Assembly: GCA_039583875.1 (NCBI GenBank)
Contig: CM077151.1
Coordinates: 23,864,208 to 23,928,207 of the forward strand
Source of the DNA: Platanthera guangdongensis
Lineage: Eukaryota; Streptophyta; Magnoliopsida; Asparagales; Orchidaceae
Reading direction: 5' to 3'
Length of the DNA: 64,000 nt
Shown here: in pieces, positions 10,948-21,497 of the stretch
Layout: every line of letters begins with the position of its first letter
Position numbering within the stretch: position 1 is the first letter of the stretch
Made by a program: the position numbers and the translations under genes
Notes under the pieces: generated by a model
Told to the model about the DNA's origin: nothing
What the model saw: only the letters and a program-made list of their open reading frames with translations
The model's database searches: none

Positions 10948-11884
10948 TTCTCGAAGTTTGCCCTAGCCCCGCTCCCGTCTCCCGTGACCGATCCCCGCTT
11001 CCGCACGCATTTCTGGATCACTTCCGCCGCTCCCGATCGAAGAAGAAGACCGATCCCGCCGCTGCCATTCGCAAGTTTCTTCTGGATCGCCTCTCTTGCG
11101 GGATTTCCAGATCGGGAGGAAGACCTAGCCGCCTCTCTCAATCGGAAGGGGCTGCTGCGATTTTCTGTATCGCCACCGCCGCTGCAGATCGGGAAGTGAA
11201 GCTCTCGGTTTTCCGATTTCCGGATCTTGCGTCGCTGCATTCGTCGATCGGGTTTTCCCTGTGCCGGAAAAGAGGAAGACGACCTCAGTGTTGCTGTCGA
11301 TGGTTGCTCGGCTCGGCCGCCTCGTCCAGCTGCTGGTCCAGATCGGGAAATAGGAAAACCTCCATCGCTGCTCGCCGATCGTGGAAGAAGCACAACGACT
11401 CCGGTGTGAAATCAAGTGGCGTCGTTCAGATCTGGAAGAGAAGCTAATCCCGCTCGGGATTTCTGGTACCGGCCACTGTTCCCTTCCGATCCTCACCGTC
11501 TTTGTCCAAGGAAGCGAGATCTGCATCCCATCTGGATCCTTTCTTGCTTATCGGTATCTCAGAGGAGTGGAGGATTTCTCTCTCAAGAAGACAATCAACC
11601 TTTTGAGTTGCTGCTGATCTTGCCGGAATCTGGTCCTGTCGGATCTGCCAAAGAATCAAATCAGCCTTGTGTGGCTGGTCCATCTGTGCCTCTTTGGGAT
11701 TATCGTCGCTCAGATCAAATCTTTGGTGATTGTGTTTCAGCCGAAAAGCAGGAGCAAAACAATTTTCCTGGATTGGATCCGAAGACTCTGTCGCTACGCT
11801 ACTCAGGTGTTTTCTTTCTCGTTTTTTTTTCTGCTCGCAATTTTGTCTGCAAGTAGAATTACACGTAGTGGAAAGAAACACAAA
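10948..11884 (+). other. Copia B long leader
   Basis: A GC-rich 0.94-kb stretch lies between the LTR and the gag ATG. ORFs on both strands (for example 10920-11393 minus, 11444-12145 minus) have no domain and overlap LTR or gag, so I treat them as chance. The leader ends in a pyrimidine-rich stretch before TCTGCAAGTAG that resembles a 3' splice site, so a spliced leader is possible. Confidence 0.5.
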
Positions 11885-12666
11885 ATGTCCAAGACGATTA
11901 ATCACTCCTCTCCCGTGCCGATGATCAAGCTGGAGAAATTCTCCAACGCCGAGTTCAGTGCCTGGAAGCGCAACACACAGTTCGGCATGCAGTACCTGAA
12001 CATCTTCTACACAGTGCAGACTGTCTTTGAAGAATTCAAAGGAAGTGATGTTGAAGATCAATGGGTCAACGACGAGGACTTCTGCAGAGACTACATCCTG
12101 AATTGCCTCTCCAACAGGCTTGCAGAGACGTAAGGCAAGATGCAAAGGGCCAAGGAGATCTGGGAAGCCTTAGAGGAGCAGTTCAAGGAGGAGGAGAATA
12201 TGTCCAAGACGCACCTGGTGGACAAGTTTATGACATTCACCATAACTGAGGAAAGGTAAATTCTGCCACAGGTTGCTGAGTTTGAAAATTTGGTGGACAA
12301 GCTCAACAGTGAGAACATCCCTCTGCCAGATGGATTTGTTGCAGGGGCGATCATTTTCAAATTGCCATCGGCCTGGTATTCCTTCAAGACTGAGATGTAC
12401 CGGAAGAAGACGCAGGTGAGTCTTAAAGACCTCAAGCGTTTCATCTGCATTGAGGATGAGAACCGGACTAGGCACGCTATAGAGATGATCAGCAAGCAGT
12501 CCTCTACTGCTAACATGATCACGCATCCTAAGCGGAAGCCTAAGCTGGCAAGACTCGCCCACCGACCAGTGCACCCGCAGTTGCTGCCACCAGCAAACAA
12601 ATAAAGAAGAAATTCAAAGGCACGGGCTACAACTGCAATAAGTGGGGTCACTGCGCTTCCGAGTGC
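11885..12666 (+). pseudogene. gag: Copia B Gag (broken)
   Basis: The ATG at 11885 starts MSKTINHSSPVPMIKLEKFS. The family-typical N-terminal motif is visible as KLEKFSNAEFSAWKR, then YILNCLSNRLAE and IWEALEEQF. In-frame TAA stops sit at 12131-12133 and 12257-12259. The frame then shifts near 12600 into the pol frame, which holds the zinc knuckle. The knuckle is defective: the first Cys is Gly (codon 12625-12627), giving G-X2-C-X4-H-X4-C. Nucleic-acid binding would be weakened. Confidence 0.8.
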
Positions 12667-12720
12667 CGTCAGCCCAAACGGGGCGAATCCAGCACACCAA
12701 GGACTCATAATCAAGCCAAC

Positions 12721-13468
12721 ATGGTTTATCAGACTGCGCCTACCGACTTTGTTGTCATGGTCGGTAACGGGACGGCCAGTTCAGAGTGGTGGCTCGATTC
12801 AGGTGCTACCTGCCACGTCTGTCACAATCCAACGCTTCTGGAGGATGCAAAAGAGGTGCAAGAGACTGTCACTGTTGCAAATGGAGCTGTAGCTGACGTG
12901 CTGAAGGTCGGCAATGCTACCTTGACACTCTCCTCAGGTAAAACTCTTACTTTGAAAAATGTTAAATTTATACTGACATTAGGTGCTAATTTAATTTCTA
13001 TTAGCCTGTTGTGCGATGCGGGTATGTCTTTTAACATTAGTGGTGGTCGGGTAACCCTAATGGTTCACTCACATTACTTTGGTTGCGCATATGTCATTAA
13101 CGGGATGTATAGGCTGAGTCTATCACACGAGATAGTAAATCAGGTTAACTCTAATCTGATAGATCCTAAGACTTTACATGCAAGACTAGGACACGTCAAT
13201 TATAGAAAACTTCTCCTGCTAGCTAGAACTCACAACATACCCCTCGACACAAAAACCAAATTTGAAAAATGTGAAATTTGTGCTCAAACTAAGATAACTA
13301 GAACACCTTTTAGTCAGGTTTCTAGGAGCACACAATTGCTAGAATTAATACATTCTGATATTTGTGACTACAAAAGTTTTGTCACTCGAGGCGGTCGGAA
13401 GTATCTGATAACATTTATCGACGACTACTCTAGATTCAGTCACATTTACCTTCTTAAAACCAAAAGAT
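12721..13468 (+). pseudogene. pol: Copia B protease and integrase N-half
   Basis: The protease active site WWLDSGATCHV is intact (Asp at 12796-12798). GAG-pre-integrase follows as LHARLGHVNYRKLL with the Cys pair CEICAQTK near 13270. The first integrase Asp is in LIHSDICD near 13350. The frame breaks at about 13455-13468 through an extra A in an A-run (AAAACCAAAAGATG), moving integrase into the next ORF. Confidence 0.85.
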
Positions 13469-14190
13469 GAAACATTTGAAAAATTCCGTATTTTAAAAAA
13501 TATGGTTGAAAATCAACTTGACATGAAAATAAAAAGGCTAAGAAGTGATAGAGGAGGAGAATACGTCTCGGGGGAGTTCAGAGATTTCCTTGCCAGCAAT
13601 GGCATAATTCCTGAAACGACTGCTCCGTATTCACCACAATCCAACGGTATTGCTGAGCGAAAAAATAGCACTTTAACAGAAATGTTGAACTTCATGTTGT
13701 TGACTGCTGGCATGCCTGCGGCCTATTGGGGTGAAGTCGTCCTCACGTCAAATCACATTCTTAATAAAGTTCCCCATGCAAAGTTGACTAAGACACCCTA
13801 CGAGCTTTGGTTTAAGAGGCCTCCTAGATTTGACAATCTTAAGACCTGAGGCTGTATCGCTTATGTTAGGATACCAGACTCTAGAAGAGCAAAGATTGGA
13901 CCTAGGACTAATACCTGCGTTTACCTAGGATGTGCAGATGATAGTGCTGCAGACAGGTTTCTGGATCTCTCAACTAATACTGTAATAGAATCAAGAGACG
14001 ATGTCTTCTTTGAGGATAAATTCCTTAAGGACAAGAACCTGACACTGTCAGGTCTGTCAGCCACTAGTACTGAGCCTTTAGTTGAGCCAGGACAACGTAA
14101 CTCTGACACTGAGCCTGTAGACACGAGTGCTTTAGATACCAGAAGGTTATCTAGTAGAGAGAAAATGCCTAAAACTTCGGTACAGACTTC
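13469..14190 (+). pseudogene. pol: Copia B integrase C-half
   Basis: Continues the integrase after the one-base insertion: LRSDRGGEYVS gives the second Asp and NGIAERKN the catalytic Glu (near 13655). A TGA at 13847-13849 replaces the conserved Trp before GC in the FDNLKT-W-GC motif. Beyond it, IPDSRRAKIGPRTNTCVYLG and SRDDVFFED match the integrase C-terminal region. A final shift near 14185 leads into the RT ORF. Confidence 0.8.
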
Positions 14191-15609
14191 GTGACTTATC
14201 ATGTTGAAGCTGATTCATCCACTTATAAGGAAGCGATGCGATCTAGAGACTCTCTATTATGGAAAGAAGCCACAGACGAAGAGATGAACTCTCTTATGCA
14301 GAACAACACATGGACTTTGGTCGATTTGCCCAAAGGGGCTAAAACCATTGGCAATAAGTGGGTTCTGAGGAAGAAGCTTAATTCTGATGGGAGTATTGCA
14401 AAATACAAAGCACGTCTAGTTGCCAAAGGTTTCACTCAATTGAGTGGTGTAGACTACTTTGATATATACTCACCTGTATGTCACTATGCGACAATTAGGA
14501 TTCTTCTCGCACTAGCATCTATTGAACACTACACTGTTCATCAGATGGATGTCAAAACTGCATTTCTGAATGAAGATCTGACTGAGGAGATCTACATGCA
14601 CCAGCCTGAAGGGTTCGTCATAGAAGGTCTAGAAAATAAGGTCTGTAAGTTGATTAAGTCACTATACGGATTGAAACAAGCACCTAAAATGTGGCATGAA
14701 AAATTTGACACATGTGTAGAAGGCTTGGGTTTCAAATCCAGTCTATCAGATAAATGTCTGTACGTAAGAACAAGTGTAAATAAAGTAGTCATCATATGCT
14801 TGTACGTTGATGACATGCTAATTCTGGGCACTGATCAGTCTGAGGTGAAAGACGTGAAAGTTGCCTTGACGGCACAATTTAGCATGAAAGACCTAGGTGA
14901 GGTGAAAACCATCCTAGGAATGGAAGTGAACTTCACAAAAAAGGGTATTACCCTGAGTCAGAGTCACTACATTAGGAATCTACTGGAAAAGTGGGGTTAC
15001 GATAAGAGCAAAAAGGCTGAGACTGCATACGATTATAACAGTAGACTGAAACCGAATCAAGGTTCAGCTATCAGACAGTTGGATTATTCCAAACTCATAG
15101 GAAGTCTCATGTACACTACTACCTGCACTAGACCTGACATAGCCTTTACGGTCGGCATGTTGAGTAGATTCACCAGTAACCCTAGGAAAGACCACTGGGA
15201 CGTCTTAGACAGGCTAATGAGATACTTAAAGTATACTGAGAAGTATGCTTTATGTTACAGTGGGCATCCTCCAATGCTTGAAGGGTACTCCGACGCATCT
15301 TGGTGCTCGGAAATAGCTGATTGTCGATCCACTAGTAGTTTTGTGTTTACACTAGGAGGAGCTGCAGTAGCTTGGAAGTCTAAGAGGCAAACGTGCATTG
15401 CACTATCCTCTATGGAATCAGAACTCTATGCTCTCGATTCAGCTGGAGAAGAAGCAGAGTGGATAAGAGATCTGATATTGGACATTCCAATGACGAGTCT
15501 GAAAATGCACTCTATTTCGATTTATTGTGGCAATCAGGTCACAAAGACCATGGCTACAAAAACGTTATTCAATGGCAAGCGAAGGCAACTTAGGATGAAA
15601 CAGGCTTGA
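14191..15609 (+). CDS. pol: Copia B reverse transcriptase-RNase H ORF
   Basis: A 472-codon open frame, the longest in the window. The first codon is GTG and is simply where the frame becomes open; in the intact element it would be internal to pol. RT motifs: KYKARLVAKGFTQ, DVKTAFLNEDL, YGLKQAPKMWHEKF and the catalytic LYVDDMLIL near 14800. RNase H: EGYSDASWCSE, STSSFVFTLGGAAVAW and LSSMESELYAL. The usual CDSQ/CDNQ motif is CGNQ here, so one catalytic acid is lost. Translation ends at 15607-15609 before the family's ADVLTK end motif, which is still visible near 15672. Not functional alone. Confidence 0.85.
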   Translation: MTYHVEADSSTYKEAMRSRDSLLWKEATDEEMNSLMQNNTWTLVDLPKGAKTIGNKWVLRKKLNSDGSIAKYKARLVAKGFTQLSGVDYFDIYSPVCHYATIRILLALASIEHYTVHQMDVKTAFLNEDLTEEIYMHQPEGFVIEGLENKVCKLIKSLYGLKQAPKMWHEKFDTCVEGLGFKSSLSDKCLYVRTSVNKVVIICLYVDDMLILGTDQSEVKDVKVALTAQFSMKDLGEVKTILGMEVNFTKKGITLSQSHYIRNLLEKWGYDKSKKAETAYDYNSRLKPNQGSAIRQLDYSKLIGSLMYTTTCTRPDIAFTVGMLSRFTSNPRKDHWDVLDRLMRYLKYTEKYALCYSGHPPMLEGYSDASWCSEIADCRSTSSFVFTLGGAAVAWKSKRQTCIALSSMESELYALDSAGEEAEWIRDLILDIPMTSLKMHSISIYCGNQVTKTMATKTLFNGKRRQLRMKQA

Positions 15610-15734
15610 TTGACATATCTCACCAGTCAGGGGATAATCTCCCTATTGGACGTGAGATCAAAAGATAATGTAGCAGATGTCCTTACTAAGGGCTTATGTA
15701 AGGTTCTCACATCTAAAACATCGGGGGAGATGTG

Positions 15735-16554
15735 ATTAACGTCCATTTAGAAGGACTTAATACCTAGCTTATGTTTTAAATTTAAGAACCGTTGTCTGCT
15801 TACATTCAAGCATCTACGTTGAGCACACTAAAGTATTTCAGATGTTATCTGATGAAAGCTAGAGGTGAGATAGTTGCCAGTCATTCCAAACTTGATGACT
15901 TACGTAACTATTCTTTGTCAAAGGCTGAATTGGGTATCATTCCAAAAAGGAGTACTGAGGTTGCTGATATGTGTCCTGATATTATGATTATTAGTTATAT
16001 CATTCCAAACTTGATGATATAATAGTCACAGCTTGTTGTATCATTCCAAACTTGATGATATAGCACAATTGTGGAACGTTAATAATAATCTTAATAATCG
16101 AATGAACATGGTTTGATTCTATGAAATCAATTAATCTAATTTTGTGTAAATTAGATAGAGATGTTGTTTGGGAATTCTTTCCTCCCAGTTAGAGTATTAA
16201 GTTCACCCGCTGTTAGAACTAATCACTTTATTTCTGCAAATGTTTGAATTCATAGAGATTTGTCTCATGACATTCTTGTTGTAATTGTTTGCAGGAAAAG
16301 TGGAGATTGGAGGAGAGACAGTTGATTTTGACCCAGATGATGATGATCTGTTTTTCGCTTAGATCAATTATCGGTTTGAGATTTCCAGTTTATTGTTTTA
16401 TTTCATGTTTGGAACATTTGGTTTGAGTTTAGTATTCTGTTATCTAAAACTCATATTTATATTTCTGGAAAAACTCTTTTGTTTGGTCATTATTAATTAT
16501 TGGATAAGTATTACTTTTCTTATGCTAACACTTATATACAATATAGGAGGAGAT
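15735..16554 (+). other. Copia B 3' untranslated region with repeated motif
   Basis: Non-coding between pol and the 3' LTR. The motif CATTCCAAACTTGATGA occurs three times (about 15882, 16001 and 16042) and a variant CATTCCAAACTAGATGG is inside both LTRs. A candidate 3' splice site (GTAATTGTTTGCAG, ending at 16294) is followed by an open stretch ending at TAG 16360-16362 and coding for an acidic tail, ETVDFDPDDDDLFF. This could be a captured or accessory last exon. The purine tract precedes the LTR at 16555. Confidence 0.5.
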
Positions 16555-16731
16555 TGTTGAGGTATATTGATATTCGTGTTTAATGGGCTACTTAACGGGT
16601 TGGTTAGGATCCGATAGGAATCCAAACCCGTAGTCGGGGATTTAGGGTTTCGCCTATATATACCCTGCTGAGGGCAACGGGTAAGCCATTCCAAACTAGA
16701 TGGTCACGCGGATGCTTCGAGCACTCTAACA
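16555..16731 (+). repeat. Copia B 3' LTR
   Basis: 177 bp, TGTTGAGG...CTAACA, followed by TSD GAAGG at 16732-16736. TATATATA at 16655-16662. Confidence 0.92.
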
Positions 16732-16734
16732 GAA

Positions 16735-16841
16735 GGCTCCGTTTGGGGGGACTTATTTTCACTGACCAAGCGGTTACGACCGTATGATTCATATGGACGT
16801 AACCGCTTGGCATGTGAAAATAAGTCCCCCCAAACGTAGCC
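16735..16841. mobile_element. 107-bp MITE, GGCTCCGTTTGGGG family
   Basis: Near-complete palindrome: GGCTCCGTTTGGGGGGACTT at the left and its complement ending CAAACGTAGCC at the right, with an inner arm AAGCGGTTACG/CGTAACCGCTT. The ends resemble Tourist/PIF-Harbinger types, but flanks GAA and TAA give no clean 3-bp TSD. Copia B's insertion GAAGG overlaps its first two bases, so B landed exactly on its left edge. A larger relative is at 46407-46841. Confidence 0.7.
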
Positions 16842-17140
16842 TAAGTCTAATCATCTTCTGAGTAGCATCATAGAATAAATATTGAGGAAGCATACAATCA
16901 TAAATAAACATAGTATTTGAATCTAAAGACCCAGTAGCCTAAGTACATATTATTATATAATAGAAAGTTTGGTCTGACAACTAACAACACACTCCAACTG
17001 CATATGTATCAACGTGTCCACGTCCCAAAGTCTCATGTCCTACTCCACCAACTATACCTAAAAGGAGGACGCTCGATGACATGTTTGTCATTACAGTCAT
17101 ATAGTTTATGACTAAATGACTTCACTCCCTTGGTCGAATT
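16842..17140. other. AT-rich spacer
   Basis: No ORF or repeat recognised between the MITE and the foldback element. Confidence 0.5.
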
Positions 17141-17670
17141 TTAAGGGCGTTTATATTGGTAGCTCGCATATCGATATTGGCAGCCCAGAAAATAAGGAAA
17201 ACATACATAATATGACCGCTAATAGCAGCACAAAATGCGAAACACGCGTCTTGAAAAAATAGGTCTACTATATGACATTTTTAGAAAAAGTGTTCAACAT
17301 GAAAGTTGTAGATCTCGTCGAGATCTACAACTTTTATGTTGAACACTTTTTCTAAAAATGTCATATAATCGGCCTATTTTCAAAATGCGCGGAACCCGGA
17401 CGGAACTCGCATAGTTCCGCCCGGGTTCCGCGCCTTTTGAAAATAGGCAGACTATATGACATTTTTAGAAAAAGTGTTCAACATAAAAGTTGTAGATCTC
17501 GACGAGATCTACAACTTTCATGTTGAACACTTTTTCAAAAAATGTCTATTTAAAAATTTATTGTTTGGGCTGCCAGTATCCATCGGGCTGTCAATAGCCA
17601 TATTTTAAGCTGTCATTATAATTGGGCTGCCAATATCGATATGCGGGCTGCCAATATAAACATGCTTAAG
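17141..17670. mobile_element. Foldback element with three stacked palindromes
   Basis: Outer inverted repeats of about 45 bp carry GTTTATATTGG and GCATATCGATATTGGCAGCC (17149-17190 and complement 17620-17662), with TTAAG at both outer edges (17141, 17666). Inside are three perfect or near-perfect hairpins: 17270-17366 (centre GATCTCGTCGAGATC), 17373-17447 (arms with GCGGAACCCGG) and 17451-17549 (centre GATCTCGACGAGATC). Hairpins 1 and 3 are inverted copies of each other. No coding capacity. A non-autonomous TIR element is the best reading; the superfamily is not assigned. Confidence 0.8.
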
Positions 17671-18605
17671 AAGGGATGAGCCAATACTCCTGTAATAAGT
17701 GTCGTGATGACATAAGTATATTTGTGTGTAGAACAATGATAAATAACAATGTGCGGCGGACCTGAGCTCTACTTTGTGCGCTACTTTGCTCGTACGACTA
17801 ACTTGAAAATGAAGTGAAAAAAATTGTCACATTATTTCTAGATAAAAATGAAAAAAGAAAAAAATACCTAAAAAGAAAATCAATCTTCTCCAATACGATC
17901 ATCACCTATCTCTTTCCTCTGCCCTAACAATTTGAGTAGATTTAGGACATCTAGGGAAAACTTATTTTCTTCTACCCTCCCTCCATCAGGCCCCTGACCC
18001 GGGCCCAACCGGGATCAAACCCACGTAGACTCATGTCGGGCATCCAGGCTCAGCTTTAATTTGCACCCCTAGGTTCACTACATAAATATGATAAATATAA
18101 TAATTATGTGTTGCCAATTTGCCATTGAGAATATATAACAAATTAACATTATAAATATTTTAAAAAATTAGTCCGATCCGACCCATGAGATTCTGTCCCA
18201 TTCCCAATGGGAATTTCCGCTGACGTGGCAGAATTAATAGCGATGCAATACATGCGGCAGCGAAAGTTTTGTTTTGTCCACGTGTAAGTAATCCAATGGC
18301 CGCATAGCATGGCATTCCACACATTCCCCGATACCGGCCATTCCCCTCCGAGCATATCATCTCCACGTAAGCATTATTTTTATATAATTATAAAATAATT
18401 TAAACCAATAGATAAGAAAAGAATGGAAGAAAACCTCAATATTGCCGTCCTCGCCGGCGGCCGCTTGGCGGCTTCTCCGGTGACCCCAGTTGACGGTCAC
18501 GCGAGAGTGATTGGCCGCCTTTTTAAATCTTTATAATTTTCAATACGGGATTCCAGGAAAGCAGCTCACTCCTCTTACTTTTTCGATGATGAACAAAATG
18601 CTCAT

Positions 18606-18612
<7 letters not shown>
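17671..18612. other. Intergenic, no gene recognised
   Basis: AT-rich. A short ORF at 18423-18536 (MEENLNIAVLAGGRLAAS) sits in a GC island but has no recognised domain or family. I see nothing else to support. Confidence 0.4.

Positions 18613-18665
<53 letters not shown>
18613..18665. repeat. (TA)n microsatellite
   Basis: About 26 TA units followed by AT-rich text. Confidence 0.95.
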
Positions 18666-18669
<4 letters not shown>

Positions 18670-19577
18670 TTATTTATATATATTATAATCTCCCATTATT
18701 GAATTTTGCTTCGAAAACCCGAAGTTAGAAGTATATTGTGTGAACGGAACATATGTGCATGGAAATTGAGGGGAATACATACGATCTTAATAATTGGTAT
18801 TAGAGGTGTGGAGGAATAGTTAACTTTGGGTCCGTTTAGCAGTGTGGCCATAGTCTCGAATGCGATTATTATGAACTATCTTTCGTGCATGTATGATTTT
18901 TGTAGAGGATTTGGCCGTTCAAGATAGTCCATACAGACTATCAAGTTTGGAGTAAGGTTTATAGTATTTCTGGCATAAAGTCTAGCCCTAAAATGACACG
19001 AACCCATTAAAAAGCTCTGAGTTGATCTCAACATGTGTTTACTTATTACTTCTAAGAAACTCTATCAACTATTATGTTTAAAACCAGTTTCTTAAAAAAG
19101 GTGGTGGCGGTCGTAGTCTGTCATGTCAAAAGCATATTTTATGCCGATGGTGATGTTTTCTTTCTTCAAATTCACCTGAGAAAAAATGTCCGGCTAAACA
19201 GACTTTGTCCAAGTTTATGACTCCCATTGGAGTCTACTAACCCAATATGCTGATGCCCGATCTGGGCCGGCTCTTGGTTTTTTCTGATTGCGTAGCAAAG
19301 AACCGGCATAAGAGCCAAAACTATGGTTGGATAATTACTAATTAGTTTAGGATGAGGGCGTTCACTTTTCTGAATGAGTAAAAAATACACTCGGAAAAAA
19401 CACACGGATAAGAGCAAACAAGAAAGGAGATAGAATTAGTAGAATATGCATCAATAGTAAGCAATATTGCTAAAATAATAGAAATAAAAGAAGATTGAAA
19501 TGGAATGAACATGCCCTTGTGGCCCTGTGAATAAATTTGGGAAAAAGAACAAGTAGGGGGGTTAAATATGAAAATAT
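18666..19577. other. Intergenic, weak inverted ends at 18829 and 19205
   Basis: No gene. GTCCGTTTAGCAG near 18831 and the complement of GTCTGTTTAGCCG near 19190-19202 could be worn TIRs of a 375-bp MITE, but the match is only about 11 of 13 and no TSD is visible. The ORFs at 19172-19417 and 19342-19665 on the minus strand have no domain. Confidence 0.35.
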
Positions 19578-19646
19578 TATAATTGATAGGGATTAATTCC
19601 ATTTTATAGAAAATAAGGGGTGAACATAGCCATACCCCATGATCTC
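19578..19646 (+). repeat. R1 copy 2, left part
   Basis: The segment with ATTTTATAGAAAATAAGGGG, then the ACATAGCCA...CCCCATGATCTC text, matches 30690-30750. It is interrupted by copia C exactly after GATCTC; the match resumes at 24536. Confidence 0.75.
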
Positions 19647-20056
19647 TGTTGTTTTGATGCCCCAAACCGGACCGGTCTAGCTGGACCGATCAGAGGAAAA
19701 GGGGCTGCAGCGGCAGCTCCGATTGGCCATTTCTTGCGGTCGGCATAGGGGAGTTTTCTTCCCTCTCTTGTTTTTTTGTTGTTCTTTCATTCCTATTCTA
19801 GATTAGTGTCGATCCGCTGAGTATCGTTGAGTGTCTGTATTATAATCGGATATTTTTTGATTAGTCGATCCGGCGCGCTCTACTCGTGGATGTAGGAGTT
19901 TAACTCTGAACCACGTAAATCTCTTGTGTTTTCTGTGTTTTGGAATCTCGTACTATTGATTGTTTGGTGCGCGCCACTATTTGCTAAAAAATTTGCTTTC
20001 GTTGATATTGTCCGCGACGAGTTCCGTACTCGCGGGCCGGTGCCAATTGTACAACA
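19647..20056 (+). repeat. Copia C 5' LTR (internally deleted)
   Basis: Matches the first about 32 bp and the last about 370 bp of the 3' LTR, but about 580 bp of the GC-rich middle is absent. The junction lies at GGACCGGTC/GGACCGATCAGAGG near 19672-19695. The start is fixed by the TSD and the end by the primer site. Confidence 0.88.
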
Positions 20057-20058
20057 GT

Positions 20059-20069
20059 TGGTATCAGAG
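20059..20069 (+). other. Copia C primer-binding site
   Basis: TGGTATCAGAG, complementary to the 3' end of plant initiator tRNA-Met, two bases after the LTR end. Confidence 0.85.
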
Positions 20070-20103
20070 TCAGGTTCGTCCTTCGGACCAGTGAGCAATT
20101 TCA

Positions 20104-20340
20104 ATGACGGCCAAATTCGAGGTTCCAAAATACGATGACAAGATTGATTTCGGCTTTTGGCAAAAGCGCATAAAGGTCGTACTCGTACAGCAGGGACTTC
20201 ACAAGGCACTCCTTGGAAAGGAGAAGGCCAAGGTGAAGGACGATGACGAGTGGGATGAGCTGAATCTCAAGGCCGCTATAGCAGTCGAGTACGATAGCGA
20301 TGTGGATGTCTTGCACGTGTCACAGAGTATGAGATCACGG
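20104..20340 (+). pseudogene. gag: Copia C Gag fragment (deleted)
   Basis: The ATG at 20104 starts MTAKFEVPKYDDKIDFGFWQ and matches copia A Gag up to about residue 60 (NLKAA). The protein then jumps to DVDVLHVSQS, the segment that lies just before the protease in copia A. About 580 bp, including the zinc knuckle, are lost. A frameshift near 20325 separates the rest from the protease frame. Confidence 0.85.
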
Positions 20341-21497
20341 ACGACTGGATCATGGACACTGGGTGTTCATACCACATGTGCCCATGTAGAGAGTGGTTTA
20401 CCACTTTCAGGGAGTGCGATGGCGGTCGAGTCCTGATGAGAAACAACTCTGAGTGCAGGTCTATGGGGATCGGGACTATCCAGATCAGAATGTTTGATGG
20501 AGCGATTCGGACACTCGCCGATGTGAGGTATGTGCCTAACCTAAGGAAGAGATTGATCCCCTTAGGTACCTTAGAGACAGCCGGGTATTCCTATACCGGC
20601 GAGGGAGGATTTAACAGGGTGAAGAGAGGCGCACTAGTCGTCATGAAGGGGGAGCGTACTGATGCGCTTTATAGGTTGATAGGCACCACGATAGCTGGTG
20701 ATGCGGCCGTTGTCGCGATGTCTGATGAGGATACCTCTGTGTTGTGGCATGCTAGGCTTGGCCACATGAGTGAAAGAGGACTCGTAGAGCTGCATAGGAG
20801 AGGACTCCTGAAGGGAGTCAAAACATGCAGACTTGACTTTTGTGAGACCCGCGTTCTAGGAAAGCAACACAATGTCAAGTTTATGACATCGAGTCGGCGC
20901 AGTAAGGACGTCCTCGAGTATATACACTCGGATGTATGGGGGCCCGCCCCGAAGGCGTCACTTGGAGGCGCGAGTTATTTCATTACATTCATCAACGATT
21001 ACTCCAGGAAGGTTTGGATCTACTTCCTCAAACAAAAATCTGAAGTATTTGAAAAGTTCAAGATCTGGAAGACCCAGGTGGAGAACCAGATGAGGAAGAG
21101 GGTGATGTATCTGAGATCCGACAACGGTGACGAATACACATCATCGGAGTTTCAGGGGTATTGTGATCAGGAGGGTATCACTAGACACTTCACCATCTCT
21201 GGCACGCCGCAGCAGAACGGCGTTGCCGAAAGGATGAATATGACGCTTCAAGAGAGGGTCAGGTCCATGCGTCTATACGCAAACCTGCCCAAGCCCTTCT
21301 AGGCTGAGGCGGTGAGCACTGCACGGTATCTAGTGAATCTATCCTCATCGATGTCACTAGATTTAAAGTGCCCACAGGAAGTATGGTCAGGTACGCTAGT
21401 CACGTATTCTGACATCTATATCTTCGAATGTCCTGTATACACCTGATGCCGGACACAACGGACGAAGCTTGATGCCAAGTCCAGGAAGTGCATTTAC
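20341..21497 (+). pseudogene. pol: Copia C protease-integrase (stops)
   Basis: The protease triad is intact in WIMDTGCSYHM (20345-20377). The GAG-pre-integrase motif is WHARLGHMSERGL near 20745. Integrase acids: Asp in YIHSDVWGP near 20925, Asp in LRSDNGDEYTS near 21115, Glu in NGVAERMN near 21215. In-frame stops: TAG 21300-21302 at the conserved Trp of FW-AEA, and TGA in VYT-stop-C near 21444. The frame itself continues unbroken into RT. Confidence 0.88.

Larger units (their letters stand above)
10771..16731 (+). mobile_element. Copia B, full-length with short LTRs
   Basis: Identical-length 177-bp LTRs (10771-10947 and 16555-16731) begin TGTTGAGG and end CTAACA. The 5-bp TSD GAAGG is perfect (10766-10770 and 16732-16736). 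Internal order is a long leader, Gag, protease, integrase, RT, RNase H and an 800-bp 3' untranslated stretch ending in a purine tract (ATAGGAGGAGAT). By eye the LTRs differ at 8 of 177 positions. The element is complete in structure but carries several stops and shifts; its RT is the best preserved in the window. Confidence 0.93.

Noticed and set aside
11444..12145. 233-codon minus-strand ORF
   Set aside because: It is the antisense shadow of copia B's leader and gag start, which carry the clear Gag motifs on the plus strand.
18423..18536. Short ORF starting MEENLNIAVLAGG
   Set aside because: No homology recognised, no neighbouring exons seen; too short to support.
18829..19205. Possible MITE with GTCCGTTTAGC ends
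   Set aside because: TIR match is short and imperfect and no target duplication is visible.
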